Below, piece after piece: positions 11,885 through 21,949 of a stretch of DNA of 64,000 bases; the first letter of the stretch is position 1, and each line of letters begins with the position of its first letter. The position numbers were made by a program, and so were the translations under genes. The notes under the pieces were generated by a model, which saw nothing but the letters and a program-made list of their open reading frames with translations, was not told where the DNA came from and ran no database searches. This DNA is from Cycas panzhihuaensis (taxonomy: Eukaryota > Cycadophyta), in the NCBI GenBank assembly GCA_023213395.1, contig CM041465.1, positions 128,905,741 through 128,969,740 on the forward strand, written 5' to 3'.

Positions 11885-12109
11885 TGTTAGAATGTAATGT
11901 GTTATCTCTAGGATATTAAAGGGGTAATGTGCACACCCTTGTACAGTAACTGACATCACAAAATATGACACTTGTCATCTCCAAGACTGTCAATTACTTT
12001 CCTCTCTTTGTAATGGTCTTAGAACCAATTTGTATTTATAGAGACATAGTCTCCACATGAATATCAAGCAAAGCTTTCTGAATATAATAGAATTACACTT
12101 GTTTTAGCA
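11885..12109 (+). repeat. Copia-1 3' LTR
   Basis: The 225-bp LTR begins TGTTAGAATG and ends TTTTAGCA. The target duplication CTGAC follows at 12110-12114. Confidence 0.95.
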
Positions 12110-12114
12110 CTGAC

Positions 12115-12188
12115 TGCTTTCGAATGTGACCACTTTTCTTTTTCATTGTGACCACTTGGTTGCAACCAACTTTTGTCAACCGTATACA
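12115..12188 (-). repeat. Gypsy-A 3' LTR, proximal part
   Basis: This continues the LTR interrupted by Copia-1 and matches about 30003-30075. It ends GTATACA on the plus strand, so the LTR opens TGTATAC on the sense strand. It contains the palindromic word GGTTGCAACC that also builds the internal array. Confidence 0.85.
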
Positions 12189-12200
12189 TCTCCCCCATCA
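12189..12200 (-). other. Gypsy-A polypurine tract
   Basis: On the minus strand TGATGGGGGAGA lies directly before the 3' LTR. Confidence 0.8.
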
Positions 12201-12219
12201 CTATTCGTAGGAGTACCCT

Positions 12220-14067
12220 CACTCGTAGTTAATTCAAAAAAAAAAATTACAATCTACTCCTCTCTCGCCAAAAAAAAATTTTCTAGCCCTGATACTCTTT
12301 CCTAATCTTTGCCATTTCTTTGACAGACTTTCTGACGGTCAAGTTGGTACACTGTAAAGGGTGGATTGATTCCTTGCTTCCTGCAATGGTCATAAAGGAT
12401 CCCAACATCTTGCAACGCCTCCAACTGGACCATTGTGGGTTTCTCTCCTGAGTGAAGCTACTCAGTTTCTTCTTCTAACTCTTTGTTTCTTAATTCCGTG
12501 GAGGCTAAATCTCTTCGTAATGAAGAAACCATTGACCAGAAATGATTTGCATGTACAATGTCCTCTCGTGTCTGCAAAATCCATCCCCCCATCCTGTTCA
12601 CAACCCTTTCTAGTTTCGATGGAATTTGCTTATCAAACATACCTTCAAAAATTTTTACTAAATGCTCCACCCTGGATACATCTCCTACCCAATGCATAAT
12701 AAACTTGATTAAAAATTCCAACTTGGCTTCACAAGCAGCCAATTGATCCTCTGCCTTCTGGATTCACTGCAAATCAAAAGGTGGCTGTTTATTTCGAGCC
12801 TCCAATTCATTCACTAATTGCCTAATTACTTTAGCTAAAAATGAAGTTTTCCAGTGCGCCACATTATGTGGTTTGCACTCCATTGGATCAATTCCTTCTT
12901 CCACAAATTCTTCTTCATTGAAATCAAAATTTACCTCGGTTGGCTGGCTGTTTAGCATTCTTATTATTTCTTGTTGCCTCTTTTCTGCCGCAAGTTTCCT
13001 TTTCTTTTTTCTTTCCTCTCTTGTACTTGTTGGCTTATTTGCTTGTTGTGTTGGCTAGGATTCCTCTTCCAAGATTTCTTGCTTGACTATCACCCCACCT
13101 TCTCCTTCCTTTTGTTTCCCCCTTCTGATTTCTTTTCTTTTATTTTTCTCCCTCTTTCTAGCTTCTTCTCTGGTCTCCTTTTACTTCTTTTGTATCTGTT
13201 CCTCAGCTGGTGAAGTCACCTCTACTCGTTGTTCTTCACTTTGGCCCACTTCCTGTAATGACGATTGGGGATTATTTGCCTTACTTTTTTGCAAAACCCA
13301 GTCTTTTACCTTTTCTTGAGTTTGAGTCAGCCATGCCTTTTCTTGCTTTTTAAAACATTCTATCCAGTCAGTTAGGACTGATTGTCCTTACTCAGCTTGA
13401 GGTAGGGGTCCAAGCTTGGACATTGTGAATATAACAATCCTTGAAACAAAGTTTGATGATAAAATAATGTAGGTTGAGTATTCACTTTGATATTATTTCA
13501 TTTTTTTAAAAGCTTACCAGATAAAAAGGAAGCCCAATTGAACTTCTCTCCTTGTGCCACTCTTAGAAGCTTCGATCTCATCTCTGTTGGCACATACAAA
13601 TTCTTTTGACTCAAGACAACTTGAGTGAAAAGAAAATGGGCCACCCATTGCCTATGCTCTTCTGTAATGTCCGCAATTCGTATGCCAGAAGTAGAGATTT
13701 CCGATACTTTAGTGCCCAACTGCTATGTCCCCTGTTCTCAAGGAATTCTTTTATCTTTGGGTGCTTCTTCACCTCAGTCGAGTAGGCTCAAAATCTGCGC
13801 AACAGCCTTGGCAGAGATATCTAGTAAATCGAGTTGATGTGCTATTAAATAGACCATTGGTGATAGAAAGATGGAGGCCACTGGAAACAATCCCATTTGC
13901 ATGTATTGAGCAAATCCTACTTTTGTTAAATTTACTTTTCTTCCATCTTTGTCTGACATCATTTTCCATTCTGCTCTAATTCGCTCGTCGTCTATCTCTT
14001 GAAAATTGATGTGAATATCAACCGTATTCTTCATCTCTGATCTCCTGCGGTTGCTTTTAATACTCAA
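12220..14067 (-). pseudogene. Gypsy-A accessory ORF between pol and 3' LTR
   Basis: A sense-strand protein can be followed on the minus strand through several stops and frameshifts. Its first part (14067-13774, from MSIKSNRRRSEMK) and second part (13719-13498) match the Gypsy-B accessory protein at 47567-48445. The clearest match starts at GIRIADI and ends at GEKFNWASFL: 55 residues without a gap, 22 identical by eye. The middle (about 13480-12960) is Lys/Arg-rich. The C-terminal part (12958-12458) is helical with heptad-like stretches (EAKLEFLIKFI, then RRDLASTELRNKELEEE), suggesting a coiled coil. I do not recognise a known domain with certainty. The core weakly recalls the plant-transposon-associated accessory proteins seen in some plant gypsy elements. 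No transmembrane segment typical of an env-like protein was seen. Confidence 0.65.
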
Positions 14068-14339
14068 TTTGCTTTCTGGTTTGCGTCCTGCTGCAAATTC
14101 TTAATCATTGTGTTTTATATTGTATCTTCTATAAAATTGCTATCATTCAAAATATGGGTTATAATATCTGGGTTGCAACTAAGTCACATCGTTATTACCT
14201 CCCTCCGTGCATGACAACCACTTGTCACAACCTACCCCGCCACCACTACCCTCACTATATTTTGTTACGACTATTAAATTCTATCATTATTGCTTGATTC
14301 TCAAATTGTATTGTTTTGTGGTCATATCTTGTCGATGTG

Positions 14340-14344
14340 ACTTC
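14340..14344. repeat. Left target-site duplication of Copia-2 (ACTTC)
   Basis: ACTTC recurs exactly at 21606-21610. Confidence 0.9.
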
Positions 14345-14738
14345 TGTTAGATTTTAACATGGAAAGCATTCATCACCAACATCAAAACATCAATGAGCAA
14401 AGATCAAAATGTATTAACTCAAAGTAATAAGATCAGAATACTAATGCACCATAGACTCAAGCATGAGTCTCCATGATGACTTGATTACATGCACTACCTC
14501 AACCACCTTTATATACAAAACAGGTGGGAGAACACACAAGAGATGTAATGCATGTGGGACAATTACCTCTAACCTAGCCAATGACATTACACCAACTAAC
14601 TATCCAATGAGTTTCTGTCTTCCCATATAATATTATAATAATAAGTGACTCTTAGAACCTAATACTTAGGACTATGACTATTGACCCTAAGACACACTTT
14701 ACTTAGACACATACAACATTAAACATTACATTCTAACA
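14345..14738 (-). repeat. Copia-2 3' LTR
   Basis: The 394-bp copy opens TGTTAGAATGTAATG on the sense strand. A TATA-like TATATAAAGG lies on the minus strand near 14508-14518. Confidence 0.9.
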
Positions 14739-14750
14739 CCTCCCCTTAAT
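14739..14750 (-). other. Copia-2 polypurine tract
   Basis: ATTAAGGGGAGG on the minus strand directly precedes the 3' LTR. Confidence 0.85.
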
Positions 14751-15639
14751 GTTTAATGTTAAGACTACAGTAACTAAGGACATCTTGACGAGATTGACAC
14801 AAATTGACACAGGACTTGACTTGAGTTTGAACTTCTATTTCTTGAGTCTTGGAATTTTTTTGAAGACGATATCATAAGCTTTGTCTTCAACCAATACACT
14901 GTGAAACCTATATGTCTTGTCTGCTATGTTGCCTCCTATTTCCTATCTATTGAATCTTCTTGTGTGTTCTTGATGAAGGTGTGGTCTTCCTGGATCAAAC
15001 ATGATTATGTGCGATTTCAACTTCATGAAGCGAGTAGATTTCTCCTTAGTTGTCTCCACATCTGCTAGGATGATTGACTTCTTGAGCCATTGATCACTTT
15101 TTTGAAGGGAAAGGAGCAACGGTGATCCCTTCACTTGTTCAAATATATGTGCAGAACTAACAAGATGCCTTGTCCTCTCCATGTTACCCAAAAACTTTTT
15201 TGTACCAAGTATGATGAAGATTCTCATAATGACTACATGCACACATTTTCCGATTCTGGCTACACAAAGATGGAACATTACTTTGATGTGATTGAAACTC
15301 ATGATTATCCTATCCAGAGCATACTATGATCTTGATGGACAAGACTTTGATCATATAGTATTCTGCCTATGTTCCTTCCTTCTTTAAAAGAGCCTTTTAG
15401 AGTTGTTGTAGGATATGCTACCACCATTTCGATTCTTTCAAAGATGAAGATAGAAGATGTGACTGAATTAAGTGCAATCATAGATAGTATCCAACATGTG
15501 CATATCAATGTGTATCCCAACATCATTTAAATCTTGGCCACAAGTCTGTCAACATAAACTAGGATAATATTGCCTATACCTTCTATCAGGATGCATGTGT
15601 CTCCATGAAGTATTAACTACAAAGATTGAGGTTCCGATT
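14751..15639 (-). other. Copia-2 3' internal region, no domain recognised
   Basis: Short minus-strand frames such as 15302-14943 and 15526-15305 probably belong to the decayed charged tail of the gag-like ORF. They match no family I know. Confidence 0.4.
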
Positions 15640-16197
15640 CTTCAACTTTTGCTCTTTTAGACTTTTCTGTCATCTTGGTGAATCCAGGTCTTCATTGCCT
15701 TCATTAGATTTCAAACTTTCATTTGCTTTAGGGATATCTATGTGTGGATTGACATCACTAGAATTAGGTTGACTTTTAGCTTTTCTCTTCAGCTTCTTTC
15801 TTTGGTTCCTTGTCCTTTTGATACTCTTATGTACTTCTTTAAGGCCCTTTTCATATACTTCTGCTAGCAGATTCTAAGCGTCTTCTGCTGAGTCAATATT
15901 TTGAAGAGTTTGGACAAGAAAGTGGTATGAAGGATGAAGGTTCTCCTTGTCGAACGCTACAACCATTGCATCAACGACTACTCTATTTTTTTATTTGAAG
16001 GTTACCTCCCCTTCTTCATTAATAGAAACTCTTCCAAGTACAATGTTCCACAATCCTTTTATTCTAAAAACACATTCCATTTTAATTTTCCATATTCGAA
16101 AGTTAACTCCAACATATTTAGGCAACGCTATGTTGGTGTCTATTACCCAAAATTCCTTTTTCTCTGCTATAAAGGTAATAACTTCACTTAACTCCAT
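15640..16197 (-). pseudogene. Copia-2 gag-like protein with charged tail
   Basis: The frame starts at the ATG at 16197 with MELSEVITFIAEKKEFWVID and continues FRIWKIKMECVFRIKGLWNIV, the usual start of a Ty1/copia gag. After a frameshift near 15990 it continues with VVAFDKENLHPSYHFLVQTL and NLLAEVYEKGLKEVHKSI, matching the UBN2-type core. A Lys-rich then acidic tail follows. There is no CCHC knuckle. The whole plan matches the pseudogene at 857-2233, including the opening residues. It may be the only protein needed in cis by this non-autonomous family. Confidence 0.6.
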
Positions 16198-16599
16198 ACT
16201 GTATGATTGAGCACAGAAACATTACTCAAAGATTATGTCTTCATAGCCATGTCAAACCAAGAATCTTTACCAAATAACTTGCCCTACTATCAATCAATGG
16301 ATTTCAACATTGACATTGATAGCTCTAGCCCAAAACTTGCCCTTACTTGCCCATTAATTTCTTTGATATAACCACATGCAAAAATATATAATCATCTCAT
16401 GTCACTATTGAGACACTGCCTCATCCTCACATATATCACCATTAAGGATAAACACCATATCCACTAACTTGAAAAAATACCTTAACATAAAAACCACTTT
16501 ATGCAACAAAGAATATGTTATACCAAAGGTGATTTTAATCTTTAATCAAAATGAGGTGTCATCAAATACCAAATATCAATGGCCCAATATATCAAACTC

Positions 16600-17140
16600 C
16601 ACGTTAATGTATCAAATGCAATTGATTAAATAGATGAACGAGCAAGCTTTATATAAATATGTAGGGTGGTGCGGTAGCAAGAAACTCTAACTGTGTAGGT
16701 GAGGCGGCGACGGAGGGCTCCTGTTCGTGGATCGAAGTGCACGACTCACTGGCGTTTGGCAAAGAGAATCGATGTGGAAGATATCAGAGGGTCGAAGGTT
16801 GGGATGCTCTTGCACTCGGTGAATAACAGATCCCACACGGTGTCCACTCACTCGGACCACCTGTCACCTTCATCACGTTGCTCGGTAATCTCCTCCCCAT
16901 GCATTTGAGGCTGAGAAGTCTTTGCAATATTTGCCATATCGGGAAACAGCTTGACTGTGTTTGCTTGCTCGTCCACTACACGCGCTAGTTGATCAGATTT
17001 AGTAAACAATTGGAGGCAGACACCACGTTTGGATCAGTTCGCTGAGAGTATTATCAAGTAGCAACACTGCTTGGTACGGCCACCATTGATTCCACGATCT
17101 CTCGTAATGAATTGTCAAACAAAGTGCCATGTAGTGGATT
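16600..17140 (-). other. GC-richer part of the Copia-2 leader
   Basis: This segment and its continuation at 20358-20720 (they meet when Chromo-1 is removed) are richer in GC than their surroundings. More than one minus-strand frame is open for 60 or more codons (for example DQLARVVDEQANTVKLFPDM), and a plus-strand frame is open at 16699-16908. It lies in the leader between PBS and gag. It may be a captured host fragment or simply a leader of different composition. Confidence 0.3.
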
Positions 17141-17145
17141 CCGTC
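17141..17145. repeat. Left target-site duplication of Chromo-1 (CCGTC)
   Basis: CCGTC recurs exactly at 20353-20357. Confidence 0.9.
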
Positions 17146-17718
17146 TGTAGCGATCTAATTCTACTTTTATAGCAATTTCCCTCAAAAATACAAGTAATAA
17201 TCCACAAAAACAATAACTAGATGCTATTCAACAAGGAAAATAAACAATGAACAAGAATTACAGAATCCACAGAAGTAAATAATAGTCTTTATTGTCAAAT
17301 AATACCAAAAATAGAGCGAACTTTCAATAAAGTACCTATCTTTCCTGAAGACGGGAGCTTCCCTCTTCGAGGCGAGGAACCCTCAAGCTGACCCCAAATG
17401 GGCGAGCTAATTGCAGCCCTAGAACCGAAAATGCGCGACCACAGAACCTCCGACGATGTTGAAATGAGGCCGCAAATCCTCCTTAAATAGGCGCCCAAAC
17501 GAAAGTAATAGAAGTTGGCGGTGGGTAATATTCTTCTTAAAAGCGCTCAAGTAGAAGTCGCCGAACTTCTCCAAAAGCTGGAGCTAACTTGAAATGGCCA
17601 TAACTTTTGATTGAGATGTCGGAATTGACTTTCGTCTCGAACCGTTGGAATCCTTGTTCGAGGCCTTCAATTTGAATGGTTACATGGCATAGTTTTGACT
17701 AGATTTTGGAATGCTACA
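17146..17718 (-). repeat. Chromo-1 3' LTR
   Basis: The copy begins TGTAGCGATC and ends GGAATGCTACA on the plus strand. Its last 170 bp resemble the Chromo-2 LTR. Confidence 0.9.
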
Positions 17719-17730
17719 AGTCCCTCCTTC
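17719..17730 (-). other. Chromo-1 polypurine tract
   Basis: GAAGGAGGGACT lies on the minus strand directly before the 3' LTR. Confidence 0.75.
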
Positions 17731-17779
17731 AAAACATGCTTTGCCCTCAAAGCATTAGTAATGGCCCATTTTACGCATC

Positions 17780-17985
17780 CATTCTTTAGACTCCTACGTT
17801 GCATCTTTAAGCTCCAATGTCTTCCATTTGATGAGATATCCTTTCATTATCCTGGAAAGTAAATTCTTGTCCCTAATCTTCAATATTCCCTTAGGTTCCA
17901 CTATCATCATTCCTTCTTCATCCAGTATTGGTAAATTCGTTTGTGGAGCCTCCTTTTCGCCCAACGTTTTCTTTAAACAAGACAT
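17780..17985 (-). pseudogene. Chromo-1 chromodomain
   Basis: The minus-strand frame reads LPILDEEGMMIVEPKGIL, then RIMKGYLIKWKTLELKDAT followed by a stop where Trp is expected. This is the chromodomain at the integrase C-terminus of plant chromoviruses, thought to read histone marks and guide insertion. Here it is no longer joined to an integrase core. Confidence 0.8.
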
Positions 17986-18053
17986 GGGAAGATATTGCGA
18001 TTTTGCTTTCTAGTGGCAATTTTAAGCGATCTATTGCTGTTCCAATTCCCTTT

Positions 18054-18681
18054 TTAGTAGCCGTCCTTGGGGTTTTCAAGAACTCCTTGATGTTCTTCTA
18101 AGATTGCCTGAATCTGTGGAGGAACGTTCTTTATTTCTACTTTGTAACATGATATTATATGAGATGATAGGAGCTGAACTGGAGGTGTGGCTGAGGCTTG
18201 CGTATTTGCGTCCCTTTGTCGAAAACACATAAATCTTGTCATATAATTGGTAACAATGTTACCCAGTTTGTAGCCATTGAATTCCCGAACTACGTCCACT
18301 TCACCTATGGGCATGGCAAACATACAAGTTGTGACCTTGTAATCATTGATCCGGAGAGTTGTGTCTTTGCGGTATCCCCACACGTTGTTCTCCCATTTGC
18401 TATTGACACGAAATGTATTAAGTGATTTCACTTGTAATCCCAGTTTTCTGCGATGCCTTGTTTATAAAATTGTGTGTACTCCCACTATCTACCAAGATTG
18501 ATCTTGGTCTCCCTTGATTTGCCCTTGGAATCTTAGGGTTTGCGGGATACTTGTTGCCCTGTAATGGCCTCGCAAGGATGTTTGGACATTCCACTGTATC
18601 CACTTCCAAAAGTTTATTTTCCGCCTTCCTACACTCACGGTGTTCCACTTCTTCTTGTCTTGCTCGGTATTTACGCATCAT
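18054..18681 (-). pseudogene. Chromo-1 aspartic protease
   Basis: The active site is ILVDSGSTHNFINK near 18500, in a frame that ends at 18418. The next frame (18431-18054) continues the protease fold (FAMPIGEVDVVREF) and ends in IQAILEEHQGVLENPKDG, the short segment that normally precedes the RT. The sequence then passes into the chromodomain region, so the deletion starts at the RT N-terminus. Confidence 0.8.
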
Positions 18682-19690
18682 CGCTATTGATCATGAAAAC
18701 CTTTTTGATAGGCACCGTGTTCCTTATTCCATTTCTCTCCACACTTGAAGCACGTCCCTTTCCTTATGTGTTCCTCTTTTGTTGTTCCCAGCTTCCTATT
18801 GTATTTCTTATGGCTAATGGGGGTTTGCTTTTGTCTCGATTTGGCCCCATTAGGATTCTGGGTATGATATGTTGGTAGCCCATATTTCCTTGTATATATC
18901 GATTTGCTATCTCTAAGTTCTGCCTCCACATTTCTTGCTATTTGAATTGCTACTTGGAGTTGTGGTGGATCTGCTGCTTTAACTCTAAATTTGATCGATT
19001 TTCAATCCACTAATATAAGTCTCTAGTAAACATTCTGCGGTATCTTTTCCGAGACCATACATTGTAGCGTTTGGGCTGCTACGTGTACTCTTGGATTGTT
19101 CCTTCTTGATGTAATTGTGTTAACTGAGAAAAGTAATCTGTATTCCAAGAATCGTCATATTGCTTTACTAATCCTGCTCTTAGATTCTCCCAGGTCTGTT
19201 GCATTGGTAAGTTCCTCTTTTTCCACCAATAGTACCATCTTAACGCCCTTCCGTTTAAGTGTAAGGATGCTATTTCCATCTTTTCCTTAGCTGTGGAGTT
19301 ATAGACCTTGAAATAGTTCTCCATTTGTAAGACCCAATTAGTGATATTCTTACATACATCTGGATCGAATTTTTCCAGAGATAATCTTGCCCCTTTCCAT
19401 CTATTATCCATGTTGGGAGTTCTCCTTTCGTAAGCTCGTCCATCGATTCTCTTGGTCTCATTTCCTTGATTTTCTTGATCCATTTGATCTACCCCTGATG
19501 TGGTGGTGTTATCCATCTGTCTACCTGACACATTTTGTGTTGCTTGATCCGTTTTTGCTAGTAACTTTTGGATTAGGATTGTTAGAGCCCTTATGCTCTG
19601 GTTTAATTCTGATACACCTTCAATTCTTTCCTCTAAGGTTCTAGATTGGGTTGCCATCTTCTTGTGAATGAGCTTTTTCCCTAACCTCAA
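18682..19690 (-). pseudogene. Chromo-1 gag
   Basis: Gag starts near 19690 (MRLGKKLIHKKM, or the internal Met at MATQSRTLEERIEGV). The core shows LEKFDPDVCKNITNWVLQME, ASLHLNGRALRWYYWWKKRN and WENLRAGLVKQYDDSW, as in retrotransposon gag of chromoviruses. A knuckle CFKCGEKWNKEHG (18765-18800) keeps two Cys and a His. Stops and frameshifts occur between 19079 and 18929. Confidence 0.85.
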
Positions 19691-19764
19691 TTCTGTTTCT
19701 ACTTCCCTTGGGGGAAAATTTTGACCTTTCTAAGCTTTTATCTCTACCCTTTCCCCTCGAAACG

Positions 19765-19776
19765 AAGCTCTGATAC
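19765..19776 (-). other. Chromo-1 primer binding site
   Basis: The minus strand reads TGGTATCAGAGC two bases after the 5' LTR, a perfect tRNA-iMet site. Confidence 0.9.
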
Positions 19777-19778
19777 CA

Positions 19779-20352
19779 CTTGTAGCGATCTAATTCTACT
19801 TTTATAGCAATTTCCCTCAAAAATACAAGTAATAATCCACAAAAACAATAACTAGATGCTATTCAACAAGGAAAATAAACAATGAACAAGAATTACAGAA
19901 TCCACAGAAGTAAATAATAGTCTTTATTGTCAAATAATACCAAAAATAGAGCGAACTTTCAATAAAGTACCTGTCTTTCCTGAAGGCGGAGCTTCCCTCT
20001 TGAGGCGAGGAACCCTCAAGCTGACCCCAAATGGGCGAGCTAATTGCAGCCCTAGAACCGAAAATGCGACCACAGAGCCTCCGACGATGTTGAAATGAGG
20101 CCGCAATTCCTCCTTAAATAGGCGCCCAAACGAAAGTAATAGAAGTCGGCGGTGGTAATATTCTTCTTAAAACTGCTCAAGTAGAAGTCGGCCAGAACTT
20201 CTCCAAAAACTGGCAGGCTAACTTGAAATGGCCATAACTTTTGATTGAGATGTCGGAATTGACTTTCGTCTGAACCGTTGGAATCCTTGTTCAGAGGCCT
20301 TCAATTTGAATGGTTACATGGCATAGTTTTGACTAGATTTTGGAATGCTACA
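19779..20352 (-). repeat. Chromo-1 5' LTR
   Basis: The 574-bp copy matches 17146-17718 and is followed by CCGTC. Confidence 0.9.
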
Positions 20353-20357
20353 CCGTC

Positions 20358-21200
20358 AATTGACGTGGATCGTAAATGGAAGGCTGCACATAGAAGGCGT
20401 GAGAACCAACTGTGGAAATCAGAGGAGGGGTGGTGTGATAGCCAAGGGATGCTTAAATTCTTCTCAGAAGTCTCAATTGGAGCAAGTGCATAAACCCCAA
20501 AAAACTGTACAACCTCAAGGCAATTACAGGTTGCAGTCTAATTCTCAGGCAATCGTTAGAATTTCTACTGTTTACCCTTGCAATAGTGGTGCCCTCAATA
20601 ATTATGGCTTCTTTTGAAATTTGTTTCAGTTCCCACAGTCTGCTCTTGTGACATGTAGCCAGAGTATGATGATAACTCCACAATACTATCTTTTGGTTAT
20701 GCAGCAACAATCCTCCTGGACAATTACAAGGAGTAAATCTTGCTTGTACTATTCACTCAACATGGACAAATTCGAGATCAATGACAGCTATTTCTGAACC
20801 TTCTCTTTAATTTATAATCATTCCTACTTAACCTCCCATATGCAATGATCATTCTACAACCTGCTTTAATGCTTTAAAGGTTTTATTCATACATGCTCAG
20901 ATTTTACCAACGTAATAGATTTCATCATAAGAAAGGTACAGTACCATCAATTTTACTTCACATCAGGCAGTTTTTCCATATATTACATCAACTTGCTTGA
21001 TAAGGTAAACCTTAGTACATCTCTTACATCATATGACAAAGTAAGGAGTGATATTACCCGACAAAGTTTTGGCTTGGCATAATATGTAATAAAGATAGCC
21101 TTAGGAGTTTCCCAAAAGAATCTTGGCCTGGAACTTGTCCCTACGGAGCCATATCATCAAAATGGTGAACCTGCACACGAATACTCTCAAACAGCCAGAA
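20358..21200 (-). other. Copia-2 leader, distal part
   Basis: This lies between the PBS and the Chromo-1 insertion. Only short frames are seen and no domain was recognised. Confidence 0.4.
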
Positions 21201-21218
21201 GAACCTACTATAATATCA
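21201..21218 (-). other. Copia-2 primer binding site, decayed
   Basis: The minus strand reads TGATATTATAGTAGG beside the 5' LTR. This is the Copia-1 site TGGTATCAGAGTAGG with three transitions. Confidence 0.75.
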
Positions 21219-21605
21219 TGGTAGATTTTAACATGGAAAGCATTCATCACCGACATCAAAACATCAATGAGCAAAGATCAGAATGTATTAACTCAAAGTA
21301 ATCAGATCAGAACACTAATGCACCATAGACTCGAGCATGAGTCTCCATGATGATTTGATTACATACACTACCTCAACCACCTTTATATACAAAATAGGTG
21401 GGAGAACACACAAGAGATGTACTGCATATGGGACAATTAACTCTAACCTAGCCAATGACATTACACCAACTAACTAACCAATGAGCTTATGTCTTCCCAC
21501 ATAATATTATAATAATAAGTGACTCTCAGACTTTAGGACTATGACTATTGACCCTAAGATACACTTTACTTTGACACATACAACATTAAACATTACACTC
21601 TAACA
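21219..21605 (-). repeat. Copia-2 5' LTR
   Basis: The 387-bp copy matches 14345-14738. Its outer base pair has changed (TGGTAG for TGTTAG on the plus strand). ACTTC follows. Confidence 0.9.
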
Positions 21606-21610
21606 ACTTC

Positions 21611-21949
21611 TTGCTGGTAGTTATTGCCATCTTGATTCTTTATAACTCTCTTAGCCCAACAACCTTTATCATTCTTTTCTCCTTTTTCTAGATATATCAC
21701 GAATTCTTGTACAGTTGATTCTTTGTTTACAGTATCCATTTACAGGTACAGTTTCCTCCTTTAATTCAAAATTACCACTTGTGAATGACATTTTTCTTAC
21801 TTCATGGCTTTTTCGTTTTCTTATTTCGATTGTTTCCTCAATTTCCCTTTCTTAATTATACTTCTTATAAATTGCAACTTTTTATTGTTTGGTAGCCATA
21901 TGTATGCCGAATTTACAATTTTCTATTGTCTTATTATAACTTCCTCTTA
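21611..21949 (-). other. Gypsy-A internal spacer, nothing recognised
   Basis: This is AT-rich sequence between the Copia-2 insertion and the tandem array, without a supported gene. Confidence 0.4.

Larger units (their letters stand above)
6911..12109 (+). mobile_element. Copia-1: complete Ty1/copia element, inactive
   Basis: The 5.2-kb element has two 225-bp LTRs, a 5-bp target duplication CTGAC, a tRNA-iMet type PBS directly after the 5' LTR, and a PPT before the 3' LTR. Its order is gag, CCHC knuckles, protease, integrase, RT, RNase H, as usual for Ty1/copia. It sits in the LTR of Gypsy-A. The LTRs differ at about 16 positions, nearly all transitions. At least five in-frame stops, one frameshift and a changed integrase catalytic residue make it inactive. 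Confidence 0.95.
17146..20352 (-). mobile_element. Chromo-1: chromovirus with RT, RNase H and integrase core deleted
   Basis: Two LTRs of 573-574 bp with perfect CCGTC duplications bound a minus-strand element with an intact iMet PBS and a PPT. The internal region is only 2.06 kb. It encodes gag, a CCHC knuckle, a protease and then directly a chromodomain. The 3 kb or more that normally encode RT, RNase H and integrase core are absent. LTR copies differ at about 20 sites including several 1-bp indels, so the insertion is fairly recent. Confidence 0.9.
14345..21605 (-). mobile_element. Copia-2: non-autonomous Copia-type element
   Basis: Two LTRs (14345-14738 and 21219-21605) with perfect ACTTC target duplications bound a minus-strand element. 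A PPT adjoins the left LTR and a decayed iMet PBS adjoins the right one. Without the nested Chromo-1 the internal region is about 3.3 kb. It encodes only a gag-like protein with a charged tail (15640-16197). No protease, integrase or RT motif was seen, so it depended on another element. LTRs differ at roughly 20 positions plus one 8-bp indel. Confidence 0.9.

Noticed and set aside
12873-13319. Plus-strand frames rich in Phe, Leu and Ser
   Set aside because: They are the reverse strand of the Lys/Glu-rich middle of the Gypsy-A accessory ORF.
15135-15329. Plus-strand frame of 64 codons in Copia-2
   Set aside because: No domain, and it is antisense to the element.
19765-19776. tRNA-iMet gene fragment
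   Set aside because: Only the 12-base primer site is present. No tRNA body surrounds this or the other PBS sites.
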